Below, in pieces: positions 47,253 through 54,966 of a stretch of DNA of 64,000 bases. Both the position numbers and the translations under genes were made by a program. The stretch spans positions 1 through 64,000 of the forward strand of contig JAIEPH010000019.1 of assembly GCA_019749805.1 (NCBI GenBank), in the 5' to 3' direction. The notes under the pieces were generated by a model, which searched no databases, had not been told where the DNA came from, and was given only the letters and a program-made list of their open reading frames with translations. Origin of the DNA: Mycobacteriaceae bacterium. Lineage in GTDB: Bacteria; Actinomycetota; Actinomycetes; Mycobacteriales; Mycobacteriaceae. The number at the start of each line of letters is the position of its first letter. Within the stretch, counting starts at the first letter, position 1.

Positions 47253-48554
47253 ATGGCGTGGGATTTCGAGACCGACCCCGAGTACCAGAAGGTGTTGGAT
47301 TGGGCCGACGAGTTCGTCCGCGAGGAGATCGAACCGCTGGACCTTGCGTTCCCGCACCTGCAGTTCGTGCCGCTGGAAGGCAAGCGGCGAGATGCGATCG
47401 ACCCCCTGAAGGAGGAGGTGCGACGGCGTGGCCTGTGGGCCACTCACCTCGGACCCGAACTCGGCGGACAGGGTTACGGGCAATTGAAACTCGCACTGCT
47501 CAACGAGATCCTCGGCCGCTCCCAATGGGCGCCGATCGTGTTCGGCTGCCAGGCGCCCGACACCGGTAACGCCGAGATCATCGCCCACTACGGCACCGAC
47601 GAGCAGAAGCAGCAGTACCTGATGCCGCTACTCAACGGCGAACTGTTCTCCTGCTACTCGATGACCGAACCGCACGCCGGCGCCGATCCCACCCTGTTCA
47701 CGACGTCCGCGGTACGCGACGGTGACGACTGGGTGATCAACGGCCACAAGTTCTTCTCGTCCAACGCCAGCACGGCGTCATTCCTCATCGTGATGGTGGT
47801 GACGAATCCCGATGTCAGTGCGTACCAAGGGATGTCGATGTTCCTGGTTCCGACCGGCACCCCGGGAGTGAACATCATCCGCAATATCGGGTTGTACGGC
47901 GAACCCGAGGGGCAGGGCAGCCACGCGTTGATCCACTACGACAACGTCCGGGTACCCGCCGAGGCCCTGCTTGGCGGGGAGGGTCAGGCGTTCGTCATCG
48001 CGCAGACCCGTCTCGGCGGCGGACGGATCCACCACGCGATGCGGACCATCGGCATGTCGCAGCGCGCGCTGGACATGATGTGCGAACGTGCGCTCAGCCG
48101 CGAGACGCAGGGCAGCCGACTGTCGGACAAGCAGTTCGTCCAGGGGTACATCGCCGACTCCTATGCCCAGCTACTGCAGTTTCGGCTGATGGTGCTCTAC
48201 ACCGCGTGGGAGATCGACAAGTACAACGACTACAAGAAGGTGCGCAAGGACATCGCTGCGGTCAAGGTCGCCATGCCGACGGTGCTGCACGACATCGCTT
48301 GGCGGGCAATGCAAGTCCACGGCGCTCTCGGTGTCACCAATGAGATGCCCTTCCTCGGGATGGTCACCGGCGCCGCGGTGATGGGGCTGGCCGACGGACC
48401 CACGGAGGTGCACAAGACGACGGTGGCCAAGCAAGTACTAAGGGACTACCGGCCGACCGAGGACACCTGGCCCACTGAATGGGAACCGCGCAAACGCGAG
48501 GCGGCTCGGGCGAAGTACGCCGACTATCTCGAAAACGAGGTGGGCAATCTGTGA
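47253..48554 (+). CDS. Acyl-CoA dehydrogenase (FadE type)
   Basis: A 433-residue acyl-CoA dehydrogenase, paralogous to the gene at 5466 (shared MAWDF start, RGLWATHLGP-LGG-GYGQ-KLALLNEILGRS and GGGRIHHAMRT). CYSMTEPHAGADP and VNGHKFFSS are the FAD/substrate-binding segments. ATG with GAGAGGAG upstream. Followed with a 4-bp overlap by a phosphotransferase-like gene, an association also known for eukaryotic ACAD10/11, which fuse the two domains; 4-hydroxyacyl-CoA breakdown is a possible role by that analogy. Confidence 0.9.
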   Translation: MAWDFETDPEYQKVLDWADEFVREEIEPLDLAFPHLQFVPLEGKRRDAIDPLKEEVRRRGLWATHLGPELGGQGYGQLKLALLNEILGRSQWAPIVFGCQAPDTGNAEIIAHYGTDEQKQQYLMPLLNGELFSCYSMTEPHAGADPTLFTTSAVRDGDDWVINGHKFFSSNASTASFLIVMVVTNPDVSAYQGMSMFLVPTGTPGVNIIRNIGLYGEPEGQGSHALIHYDNVRVPAEALLGGEGQAFVIAQTRLGGGRIHHAMRTIGMSQRALDMMCERALSRETQGSRLSDKQFVQGYIADSYAQLLQFRLMVLYTAWEIDKYNDYKKVRKDIAAVKVAMPTVLHDIAWRAMQVHGALGVTNEMPFLGMVTGAAVMGLADGPTEVHKTTVAKQVLRDYRPTEDTWPTEWEPRKREAARAKYADYLENEVGNL

Positions 48555-49576
48555 GCGGGCCGGAAATTGACCTCGCGCGACTTGCCGACTGGATGGACAA
48601 GGCGGAGCTCCCCGGTAAGGGCGAACCCCTCCAAGCCGACTTCCTGTCCGGCGGTACGCAGAACGTCATCTACAAGGTCAGCCGCGGCGAGAACGTGTGC
48701 GTCCTTCGCATGCCTCCCGCGGGCGCCCCGCCCGACCGGGACAAGGGCATTCTGCGGGAATGGTGGATCATCGAGGCGCTCGACGGCACCGAAGTACCGC
48801 ATACCGAGGCGGTGGGCGTCTGCGCAGACGCGTCGATTCTCGGCCGGCCCTTCTATCTGATGGGATTCGTCGACGGCTGGTCGCCGATGGACCAATACGG
48901 CAAGTGGCCCGAGCCGTTCGACAGCGACGTGGCGACACGTGCAGGGTTGTCATATCAGCTAGCCGAGGGCATCGCCCTGCTGTCGAAGGTCGACTGGAAA
49001 GCCAAGGGACTGCAGGATCTTGGTCGTCCCGATGGGTTCCACGAACGTCAGGTCGACCGGTGGACCGCATTCTTCGAGCGGATCAAGGGCCGCGAGATCG
49101 ACGGCCTCGACGTCGCGACGCAGTGGCTGCGCACCCACCGTCCCCTCGACTTCATCCCGGGCCTGATGCACGGCGACTACCAGTTCGCCAACGTGATGTA
49201 CCGGCACGGCGCCCCGGCGCAAATGGCCGCGATCGTCGACTGGGAGATGGGTACGGTCGGAGATCCGAAGCTCGACCTCGGCTGGATGGTGCAGAGCTGG
49301 CCCGAGGACACCGACGAACCGTCGGCGATGAGCTACGTCGACATGCGTGGCATGCCGCCGCGTAGCGCCGTGATCGATCACTACGCGAAGGTGTCCGGCC
49401 GTCAGGTCGACGATCTCGACTACTACCTGGTGCTGGCCAAGTGGAAGCTCGCGATCGTCCTGGAACAGGGCTTTCAGCGCGCGGGTGACAACGAGAAGCT
49501 GCTCGCCTACGGGCCGATCATCACGTCGTTGATGCGTTCGGCGGCCGACCTCGCGGAATCCAGCGACTACCGGTGA
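48551..49576 (+). CDS. Phosphotransferase (APH/ACAD10-type kinase-fold) protein
   Basis: A 341-residue aminoglycoside-phosphotransferase-fold protein. The catalytic loop is HGDYQFANV (207-215) with Asp209 and Asn214, and IVDWEMGTVGDPKLDLGW supplies the DFG-like Asp. SGGTQNVIYKV is the nucleotide-binding loop. In ACAD10/11 this domain phosphorylates 4-hydroxyacyl-CoA before elimination (established for those enzymes). The coupled acyl-CoA dehydrogenase upstream makes the same chemistry plausible here, but it is inference. GTG overlaps the preceding stop. Confidence 0.88.
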   Translation: MSGPEIDLARLADWMDKAELPGKGEPLQADFLSGGTQNVIYKVSRGENVCVLRMPPAGAPPDRDKGILREWWIIEALDGTEVPHTEAVGVCADASILGRPFYLMGFVDGWSPMDQYGKWPEPFDSDVATRAGLSYQLAEGIALLSKVDWKAKGLQDLGRPDGFHERQVDRWTAFFERIKGREIDGLDVATQWLRTHRPLDFIPGLMHGDYQFANVMYRHGAPAQMAAIVDWEMGTVGDPKLDLGWMVQSWPEDTDEPSAMSYVDMRGMPPRSAVIDHYAKVSGRQVDDLDYYLVLAKWKLAIVLEQGFQRAGDNEKLLAYGPIITSLMRSAADLAESSDYR

Positions 49577-50538
49577 GGGTCGCGGTCTGCCCGCAGCACG
49601 GACCGCCGAGCGTGGTCCGCATCGCCGAGCAGCCGACTCCGGCCGTCGCCGCGGGGCAGGTCCGCGTCCGTGTCGCGGCCGCCGCGGTCAACTTCCCAGA
49701 CGTGCTGTTGATCGCCGGCCAGTATCAGGTCACCGTGCCTGTCCCGTTCGTCCCCGGCAGCGAATTCGCCGGCGTCATCGTCGAAACCGGCTCTGACACA
49801 ATCGGGTTCACGGTTGGTGACCGGGTAACCGGCGCCGGGATGTACGGCGCGTTCGCGCAGGAGGTCGCCGTCGATCCGGCCGGGCTCGCCCGAATCCCCC
49901 ACGGTGTCGACGATCGAACCGCTGCGGCGTTCGGCGTCGCCTACCGCACGGCCTATCACACGCTGCGATCGGCGGCGCGAGTGCAATCCGGCGACCAGGT
50001 GGTCGCGCTCGGCGCGGGCGGCGGCGTCGGGCTGGCGGCGGTTCAACTCGCCACGCAACTCGGCGCGTCAGTGGCCGCCGTGGCGTCGTCGGACGAGAAG
50101 CTGGCCGCCGCAGCCTCTTACGGAGCGCGACATCTGATCAACCATCGTGCGGGCGCGTTGCGGGACTTGCTGCGTGAAGCCCTGCCCGGTGGAGTCGACG
50201 CGGTCGTCGATCCGGTGGGCGGCGCCCTGTCCGAGCCGACCTTGCGCTCGCTGCGGCGAGGCGGACGGTTCGTCACCGTGGGCTTCGCTTCTGGCGACAT
50301 CCCCCGCATCCCGCTGAATCTTGTTCTGGTGAAGGGGGTTCACGTCCTCGGCTTCCAGTTCCAGGATGTTCCCGCCGACGAATTCACCCGTAACGAGGAC
50401 GAGCTGCGTGAACTTCTGGTGAGCGGCGCGGTGCGCCCGCACATCGGGGCAATCTATCCGCTCGCCGAGACGGTCCAGGCGCTCGAGCACGTCGCCGATG
50501 GCCGCGCGATCGGCAAGATCCTGATCGACCTGACCTGA
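49573..50538 (+). CDS. NADPH:quinone oxidoreductase-like MDR protein
   Basis: A 321-residue zinc-independent medium-chain reductase. NFPDVLLIAGQYQ and PFVPGSEFAGVI are quinone-reductase family motifs, and GAGGGVGLAAVQLA the NADPH-binding loop. Typical reactions are reduction of quinones or alpha,beta-enones. GTG overlaps the phosphotransferase stop by 4 bp; it ends the TetR-ADH-FadE-kinase operon and runs convergently to the unknown gene at 50548 with a 9-bp gap. Confidence 0.88.
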   Translation: MRVAVCPQHGPPSVVRIAEQPTPAVAAGQVRVRVAAAAVNFPDVLLIAGQYQVTVPVPFVPGSEFAGVIVETGSDTIGFTVGDRVTGAGMYGAFAQEVAVDPAGLARIPHGVDDRTAAAFGVAYRTAYHTLRSAARVQSGDQVVALGAGGGVGLAAVQLATQLGASVAAVASSDEKLAAAASYGARHLINHRAGALRDLLREALPGGVDAVVDPVGGALSEPTLRSLRRGGRFVTVGFASGDIPRIPLNLVLVKGVHVLGFQFQDVPADEFTRNEDELRELLVSGAVRPHIGAIYPLAETVQALEHVADGRAIGKILIDLT

Positions 50539-50547
50539 CCCTGGGGT

Positions 50548-51051
50548 TTAGCTGGCGGGGACCAGGTCCGCCGCGACGGAGACCATCATCCCGCAGCGAA
50601 ACGTCTCACTCGACGCGACACTGTTCGCCCCCGGATCGTTGGCGGCGGCGAGCGCACGGGACTTGAAAGCCCGTGCGGCAGCACTCAAGTGATGCTGGGC
50701 GGAGTCGACGCTGTCGTCCAGCTCGGCGGGCAGGCTCTCGCCCCACAACGTCACCTCGGTGGCACCCTGCTCGAGCGCGTTGCGCACATGCTGGAGCACC
50801 CGCGGATCGCGCTCGAAGAGATCGGCGGCGACGGCGACGGTCTGCGGGTGGGGCCGGTCCTCCCACTGGTCGAGCACTGCCTGCAGATCGAGCGTCTGGG
50901 CGCCGAGGATGTGCAGCGGGCGAAGATCATCCTGGCTCCCGACGAGTACGGTGACGTCCCAACCGGCCATCACGCGGTCGTAGATCCAGCCGCCGGCGCA
51001 GCGCACCGCGTCGAGCACAGTCGGGGCGACGACGTCGAGTCGGTACCTCAC
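50548..51051 (-). CDS. Conserved protein of unknown function, coupled to TetR
   Basis: A 167-residue soluble protein that I do not recognise. It begins VRYRLDVVAPTVLDAVRCAGGWIYDRVMAGWDVTVLVG, which looks like an alpha/beta Rossmann-like start, contains a heptad-free helical C-terminus and ends in LVPAS. GTG at 51051 overlaps the TetR stop (GTGA), so it is translated together with the regulator and may modulate it or belong to the regulated response. Longer upstream frames are shadows of TetR. Confidence 0.6.
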   Translation of the reverse strand: MRYRLDVVAPTVLDAVRCAGGWIYDRVMAGWDVTVLVGSQDDLRPLHILGAQTLDLQAVLDQWEDRPHPQTVAVAADLFERDPRVLQHVRNALEQGATEVTLWGESLPAELDDSVDSAQHHLSAAARAFKSRALAAANDPGANSVASSETFRCGMMVSVAADLVPAS

Positions 51052-51713
51052 ATCGAGCTCCTCGGCGACAAGTCTTGCCCCAGCGATTCCGCGTACCCCT
51101 TGAACACCTCGACCAGCGGGATTGTGGGATCGAGTAGCCATAGGGTCTCCATTCCATTGATAAAGGCGAGTATCTCTACGGCCTTGTTGGCCGCATCGAC
51201 ATCTGGGCGGTACCGGCCGTCGCTCTGGCCTCGTTTGATGAGATCGATGATGATGTTCACCGCTGCGCGGTAGCGGTGGTGCAGTCGGTCGTGCAGCGGC
51301 GCATCGGGGGCGATGTTTTCGACCAGCAGCGCCGTGAAAGTGCCGATCAATTCGGGTGCGCGGTCGAACCGCTCGGGCACACGGCAGAGTTCGGTGACCA
51401 GATCGCCGGAGCGGTAGTCCGCGTGGATCTCGTCGTCGGCGTCGCGGGCATCGAGAACGGCGTTGAGCAACTGCTCCTTGGACTCGAAATGGTGCAACAG
51501 TCCCGCCGGGGTCACCCCGGCCTCCTTGGCGATCTGCGCCAGCGAGGTGTTCCGCCAGCCGTTGCGCGCCAGCAGCCGCTCAGCCACGGCAAGGATCCGC
51601 TGCCTGCGATCCTCGCCTTTGGCAAGGAGGCTGTCATAGGGCCTGCGATGTGGGCCCCCGCCCGAAGGGCCGGGGACGCTCGCGCGAAGAGTCGAGGACT
51701 CTGGGGCTGTCAC
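51048..51713 (-). CDS. TetR-family transcriptional regulator
   Basis: A 221-residue TetR protein with a proline-rich N-terminal extension. The DNA-binding domain has DRRQRILAVAERLLARNGWRNTSLAQIAKEAGVTPAGLLHHFESKEQLL. GTG at 51713 follows AAGGAG by five bases. A strong inverted repeat lies at 51726-51763, over its own promoter, suggesting autoregulation. The gene upstream on the same strand is a P450 separated by a hairpin. Confidence 0.9.
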   Translation of the reverse strand: MTAPESSTLRASVPGPSGGGPHRRPYDSLLAKGEDRRQRILAVAERLLARNGWRNTSLAQIAKEAGVTPAGLLHHFESKEQLLNAVLDARDADDEIHADYRSGDLVTELCRVPERFDRAPELIGTFTALLVENIAPDAPLHDRLHHRYRAAVNIIIDLIKRGQSDGRYRPDVDAANKAVEILAFINGMETLWLLDPTIPLVEVFKGYAESLGQDLSPRSSM

Positions 51714-51725
51714 GGGGCTCCTTCG

Positions 51726-51763
51726 TCGAACCAACCTAGTGAACACACAGTAGGTAGGTTCGA
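51726..51763. promoter_or_regulatory. Long palindromic operator upstream of TetR
   Basis: Arms TCGAACCAACCTA (51726-51738) and TAGGTAGGTTCGA (51751-51763) match at 12 of 13 positions around a 12-nt spacer, and pairing continues imperfectly inward (GTG...CAG). It begins 13 bp upstream of the TetR GTG, overlapping the likely promoter. Confidence 0.7.
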
Positions 51764-51796
51764 CGGCTGTGACAAGGGTCTCACCCGAAATTGGTC

Positions 51797-51849
51797 GTGA
51801 TTTCGGTGCGCCAACATTCGCTGAGCGAACGTAAGCGCACCGAAATCGC
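51797..51849. terminator. Hairpin repeat (member 1 of 3), GATTTCGGTGCGC type
   Basis: Arms 51797-51811 and 51835-51849 pair over 15 positions with one G.T wobble. The loop holds a small second dyad, TTCGCT-G-AGCGAA. It lies 20 bp beyond the P450 stop (51870, minus strand) and can act as its terminator. The arm sequence is shared with the hairpins at 54912 and 61249. Confidence 0.65.
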
Positions 51850-51869
51850 TGGTCAGGCGGCATCGACCG

Positions 51870-53162
51870 TTACGGGGTCGGGGTGAACTCAATGTGCAGT
51901 TCAGTGAGGCCGCGCAGCAGGAACGTCGGGTCGTAGGCATAGTGGCGACCTCCGGCGGGACCGTGGGCGGCCTCGCTGATCCGGATCTCCCTCATCCGGT
52001 CGAGCAGACGATGGACGGTGATTTTTCCTTCGACGCGAGCGAGCGGTGCGCCGGCGCAGGTGTGAATACCGCGTCCGAATGCGATGTGCTCCCGCACATT
52101 CTTGCGGTCCGGGCGGAAGGTGTGCGGGTCCTCGAACTTGTTCGGGTCGCGGTTGGCGGCGCCGAGGCAAAGCATCACGATCGTTCCGGCCGGCAAGTGC
52201 ACACCGCCGAGCGTGGTGGTTTTGCGGACGAGCCGGAAATCCACCTTGGTCGGCGAATGCATCCGCAGCGCCTCCTCGATGAATGCCGGGATGCGCTCCG
52301 GGTTCTGCCGCAATATCTGTTGGTACTCCGGGTGGTCTCCGAGCGTCTGCACCGCGGCGCTGAGCAGTTTGGTGACGGTCTCCTGGCCTGCGGCGAACAG
52401 GAAGGTCGCCGGTTTGACGACCTCGATCAGGTCCGGAACGGAGCCGTCGGGATAGCGGGCCGTCGCCATGCCGGACAACACGTCGTCTCGAGGTTCGCGG
52501 CGGCGATTGGCGAGGTAACCGGCGAATTTCTCATCGAGATACTGAAGCGGGTCGAGCCCCACCGGGGCACCATCGAGCGCCCCGACCCGACTACCCCCGG
52601 GTTGCTCGGCGCCCAGCGCCGCGAGAAATTCCGGCCGGTCCTGCTCCGGTACGCCGAGAAGATCGATGATCGCCGATGTGGCAAAGGGTTTCGCATACTC
52701 GGACAGGAACTCACAACTGCCCTCCGAAGACGCGGGGTCCACGAACTGATCGAGTTGGCTGTCGACCAGTCGCCACATGTAATCCTCGTTCTCCTTGAGG
52801 CGCCGCGGCGTCAGCAGCTTGGTCAGCAGTGACCGCGCTCGCTCGTGTGCAGGCGGATCCATCACCACCATGTGCTCGTGAATCGGAAAGAGGTGGCGGT
52901 GTGCCTCGATCTGTTCGGTGATGTCGTCACCGGTGGGCTCGAACGGCAGTGGTGGAAACGGCCCACCGATCGCGTTCACCGCCGAAAACGAATCGTGATC
53001 CCTGAATGCCGCCAGGACTTCCTGGTACCCGGTGATAGCGACGACGCCGTGGTGGGGTTCACGAAAAACCGGCCCCTCCGCACGTAGGGCATCCCAGTAG
53101 TCGTACGGATCCTGGCTGATCGCCGGGTCGGAAAAGTAGTCCACTGATGCGAGGTCGGTCAT
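51870..53162 (-). CDS. Cytochrome P450
   Basis: A 430-residue P450 related to the one at 23991 (same LRGLTELHIEF tail). I-helix FAAGQET, K-helix EEALR, heme motif FGRGIHTCAG with Cys369. The N-terminal LASVDYFSDPAISQDPYDYWDALR matches its relative. ATG start. No ferredoxin gene is adjacent, so it must share one from elsewhere. Divergent from the TetR gene at 53235, with a perfect 18-bp palindrome in the 72-bp gap; repression by that TetR is very likely. Confidence 0.93.
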   Translation of the reverse strand: MTDLASVDYFSDPAISQDPYDYWDALRAEGPVFREPHHGVVAITGYQEVLAAFRDHDSFSAVNAIGGPFPPLPFEPTGDDITEQIEAHRHLFPIHEHMVVMDPPAHERARSLLTKLLTPRRLKENEDYMWRLVDSQLDQFVDPASSEGSCEFLSEYAKPFATSAIIDLLGVPEQDRPEFLAALGAEQPGGSRVGALDGAPVGLDPLQYLDEKFAGYLANRRREPRDDVLSGMATARYPDGSVPDLIEVVKPATFLFAAGQETVTKLLSAAVQTLGDHPEYQQILRQNPERIPAFIEEALRMHSPTKVDFRLVRKTTTLGGVHLPAGTIVMLCLGAANRDPNKFEDPHTFRPDRKNVREHIAFGRGIHTCAGAPLARVEGKITVHRLLDRMREIRISEAAHGPAGGRHYAYDPTFLLRGLTELHIEFTPTP

Positions 53163-53201
53163 CGAAGCCGTTCTTTCGTCATGGATCGTCTCCGCGTCAA
53201 A

Positions 53202-53219
53202 TTTGGTCGATCGACCAAA
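53202..53219. promoter_or_regulatory. Perfect 18-bp TetR-type operator
   Basis: TTTGGTCGATCGACCAAA, centred between the divergent P450 (start 53162) and TetR (start 53235) genes. TAGGAT (53224-53229) just downstream is a TANNNT -10 five bases from the TetR ATG, so the operator covers about -35 of a leaderless TetR promoter. Half of the motif recurs twice at 53987-54019. Confidence 0.8.
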
Positions 53220-53234
53220 CTGTTAGGATGCGCC

Positions 53235-53900
53235 ATGCCTACCACGCGGGCCGCTGGACGGTCAAGCAATCGAGCGGTCACCAGTCGTGCGCGCTCAACT
53301 CGGAGCAAGTCCGCCGAGACCGGAGCGCGCGAGCGTCTGATCGAGGCGACGGCGAAGATCATGCATGACGAAGGCTATGCCGCCGCCACGTCGCGCCGGG
53401 TGGCGGCGGAGGCCGGCGTCAAGCAGGCGTTGGTCTATTACTACTTCCCGACAATGGACGATCTGTTCGTCGAGGTCCTGCGCGCGGGCGCCGAGATTTC
53501 GCTGCAGAGCATGCGTGCCTCGCTCACCGACGATGACCCGTTGCGCACGCTCTGGCTGATCAACGGGGATACGAGAAGGACCGGGCTGAACACAGAATTC
53601 ATGGCGCTTGCCAACCATCGCAAAATGATTCGCGCCGAGTTGAAGGCTTACGCGGAGCGGGTGCGCGACATCGAAACCGCCGCGGTCACCGTCGCCCTAC
53701 GCGCTCGTGGGGTCGACCTCGATGAGTATCCGCCGGTCGTGATCTCGATGCTCATCGCGCAGATCGCCCGCAGTCTGTGCAACGAAAGCGCAGTCGACGT
53801 CACCCTGGGGCACGACGAGATGCGGGCGTTCATGGAGCGCCAACTGGATCTGCTGACCAATTCATCAACGACGACCGACTCGACTCCGCAGCGTTCCTAG
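53235..53900 (+). CDS. TetR-family transcriptional regulator
   Basis: A 221-residue TetR protein: a basic N-terminal tail, then ARERLIEATAKIMHDEGYAAATSRRVAAEAGVKQALVYYYFPTMDDLF as the DNA-binding domain, and a ligand-binding domain with HRKMIRAELKAYAERVRDIE. ATG at 53235; the upstream part of the frame contains the operator and is not coding. Leaderless transcription is probable. It likely controls itself, the divergent P450, and the SDR downstream, whose leader carries related sites. Confidence 0.9.
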   Translation: MPTTRAAGRSSNRAVTSRARSTRSKSAETGARERLIEATAKIMHDEGYAAATSRRVAAEAGVKQALVYYYFPTMDDLFVEVLRAGAEISLQSMRASLTDDDPLRTLWLINGDTRRTGLNTEFMALANHRKMIRAELKAYAERVRDIETAAVTVALRARGVDLDEYPPVVISMLIAQIARSLCNESAVDVTLGHDEMRAFMERQLDLLTNSSTTTDSTPQRS

Positions 53901-53985
53901 GCGCCGCCCCGTAGCGCTGCACTGCATTCGACGCACCGCCTTGCGCGCCAGTGGTTGACAGGGCGCGCGGATCGATGTCACGATC

Positions 53986-54019
53986 CTGATCGATCGACCA
54001 ATTCTGATCGATCGACCAA
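53986..54019. promoter_or_regulatory. Two direct copies of a TGATCGATCGACCAA site
   Basis: CTGATCGATCGACCAA occurs at 53986-54001 and again at 54004-54019, an 18-bp repeat period. Each keeps the GATCGACCAA half of the operator at 53202 and degenerates on the other side. They lie 54 bp upstream of the mycofactocin-type SDR ATG, so the TetR at 53235 may control it with lower affinity or cooperatively. Confidence 0.7.
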
Positions 54020-54072
54020 CACGCGGTCGAACCCTCTGCGTTCGGCGGCGGCCAGTGAACCGAGGTGACGAC

Positions 54073-54912
54073 ATGGGCGGGCGAGTCGAGGGCAAGGTGG
54101 CATTCGTGAGCGGCGCGGCGCGTGGCCAGGGCCGCAGCCACGCCGTGCGCCTCGCAGAGGAAGGCGCCGACATCATCGCCGTCGACGTCTGCAAGCGGAT
54201 CAGCAGCCAAACCGACATCCCGGCGGCGACTCCCGATGATCTGGCCGAGACCGCCGATCTGGTCAAGAACCTGAATCGTCGCATCATCACCGCCGAGGTG
54301 GACGTGCGTGATTATGACGCCCTGAAGGCCGCCGTGGACAGCGGAGTCGAACAGCTCGGGCGACTCGACGTCGTCGTCGCCAACGCCGGCATCGGCAACG
54401 GTGGCGCCACGCTCGACAAGACCAGCGAGGACGATTGGCGCGACATGATCGATGTCAACCTGTCGGGCGTCTGGAAGACCGTCAAAGCCGCTGTGCCGCA
54501 TCTGCTGTCAGGTGACCGCGGCGGGTCGATCATCCTCACCAGTTCGGTGGGCGGCCTGAAGCCGTACCCCCACACCGGCCACTACATCGCCGCCAAGCAC
54601 GGTGTCATCGGGCTGATGCGGACCTTCGCCGTCGAGCTGGGACAGCACTTGATCCGGGTCAACGCCGTGTGCCCCACCAATGTGAACACGCCGCTCTTCA
54701 TGAACGAGGGCACGATGAAGCTGTTCCGTCCTGACCTCGAGAACCCGGGGCCCGACGACCTCGCCGTCGCCGCGCAGTTCATGCACGTGCTGCCTGTCGG
54801 CTGGGTGGAATCCATCGATGTCAGCAATGCCGTGCTCTTCCTTGCGTCCGACGAATCGCGCTACATCACCGGTCTTCCAGTCACCGTTGATGCCGGCAGC
54901 ATGCTGAAATAA
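54073..54912 (+). CDS. Mycofactocin-coupled SDR family oxidoreductase
   Basis: A 279-residue SDR with the hallmarks of the mycofactocin-coupled subfamily: SGAARGQGRSHAVRLAEEGADIIAVD at the N-terminus and an insert of about 30 residues (40-69) after the second strand. This insert is thought to hold NAD permanently so that mycofactocin reoxidises it (family knowledge). Catalytic Ser157/158, Tyr171 and Lys175 (YIAAKHG). The ATG follows GAGGTG; an in-frame GTG six codons upstream is possible. Probably oxidises an alcohol produced by the nearby P450. Its stop codon touches a bidirectional hairpin. Confidence 0.9.
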   Translation: MGGRVEGKVAFVSGAARGQGRSHAVRLAEEGADIIAVDVCKRISSQTDIPAATPDDLAETADLVKNLNRRIITAEVDVRDYDALKAAVDSGVEQLGRLDVVVANAGIGNGGATLDKTSEDDWRDMIDVNLSGVWKTVKAAVPHLLSGDRGGSIILTSSVGGLKPYPHTGHYIAAKHGVIGLMRTFAVELGQHLIRVNAVCPTNVNTPLFMNEGTMKLFRPDLENPGPDDLAVAAQFMHVLPVGWVESIDVSNAVLFLASDESRYITGLPVTVDAGSMLK

Positions 54913-54966
54913 GCGATTTCGGTGCGCAAACAGTCGCTCAGCGAACGGCAGCGCACCGAAATCGCT
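54912..54966. terminator. Hairpin repeat (member 2 of 3), bidirectional
   Basis: Perfect 16-bp arms 54912-54927 (AGCGATTTCGGTGCGC) and 54951-54966, with TCGCT-C-AGCGA inside the loop. It joins the stop codons of two convergent genes (SDR, plus; acyl-CoA dehydrogenase, minus) and can terminate both. Confidence 0.75.
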
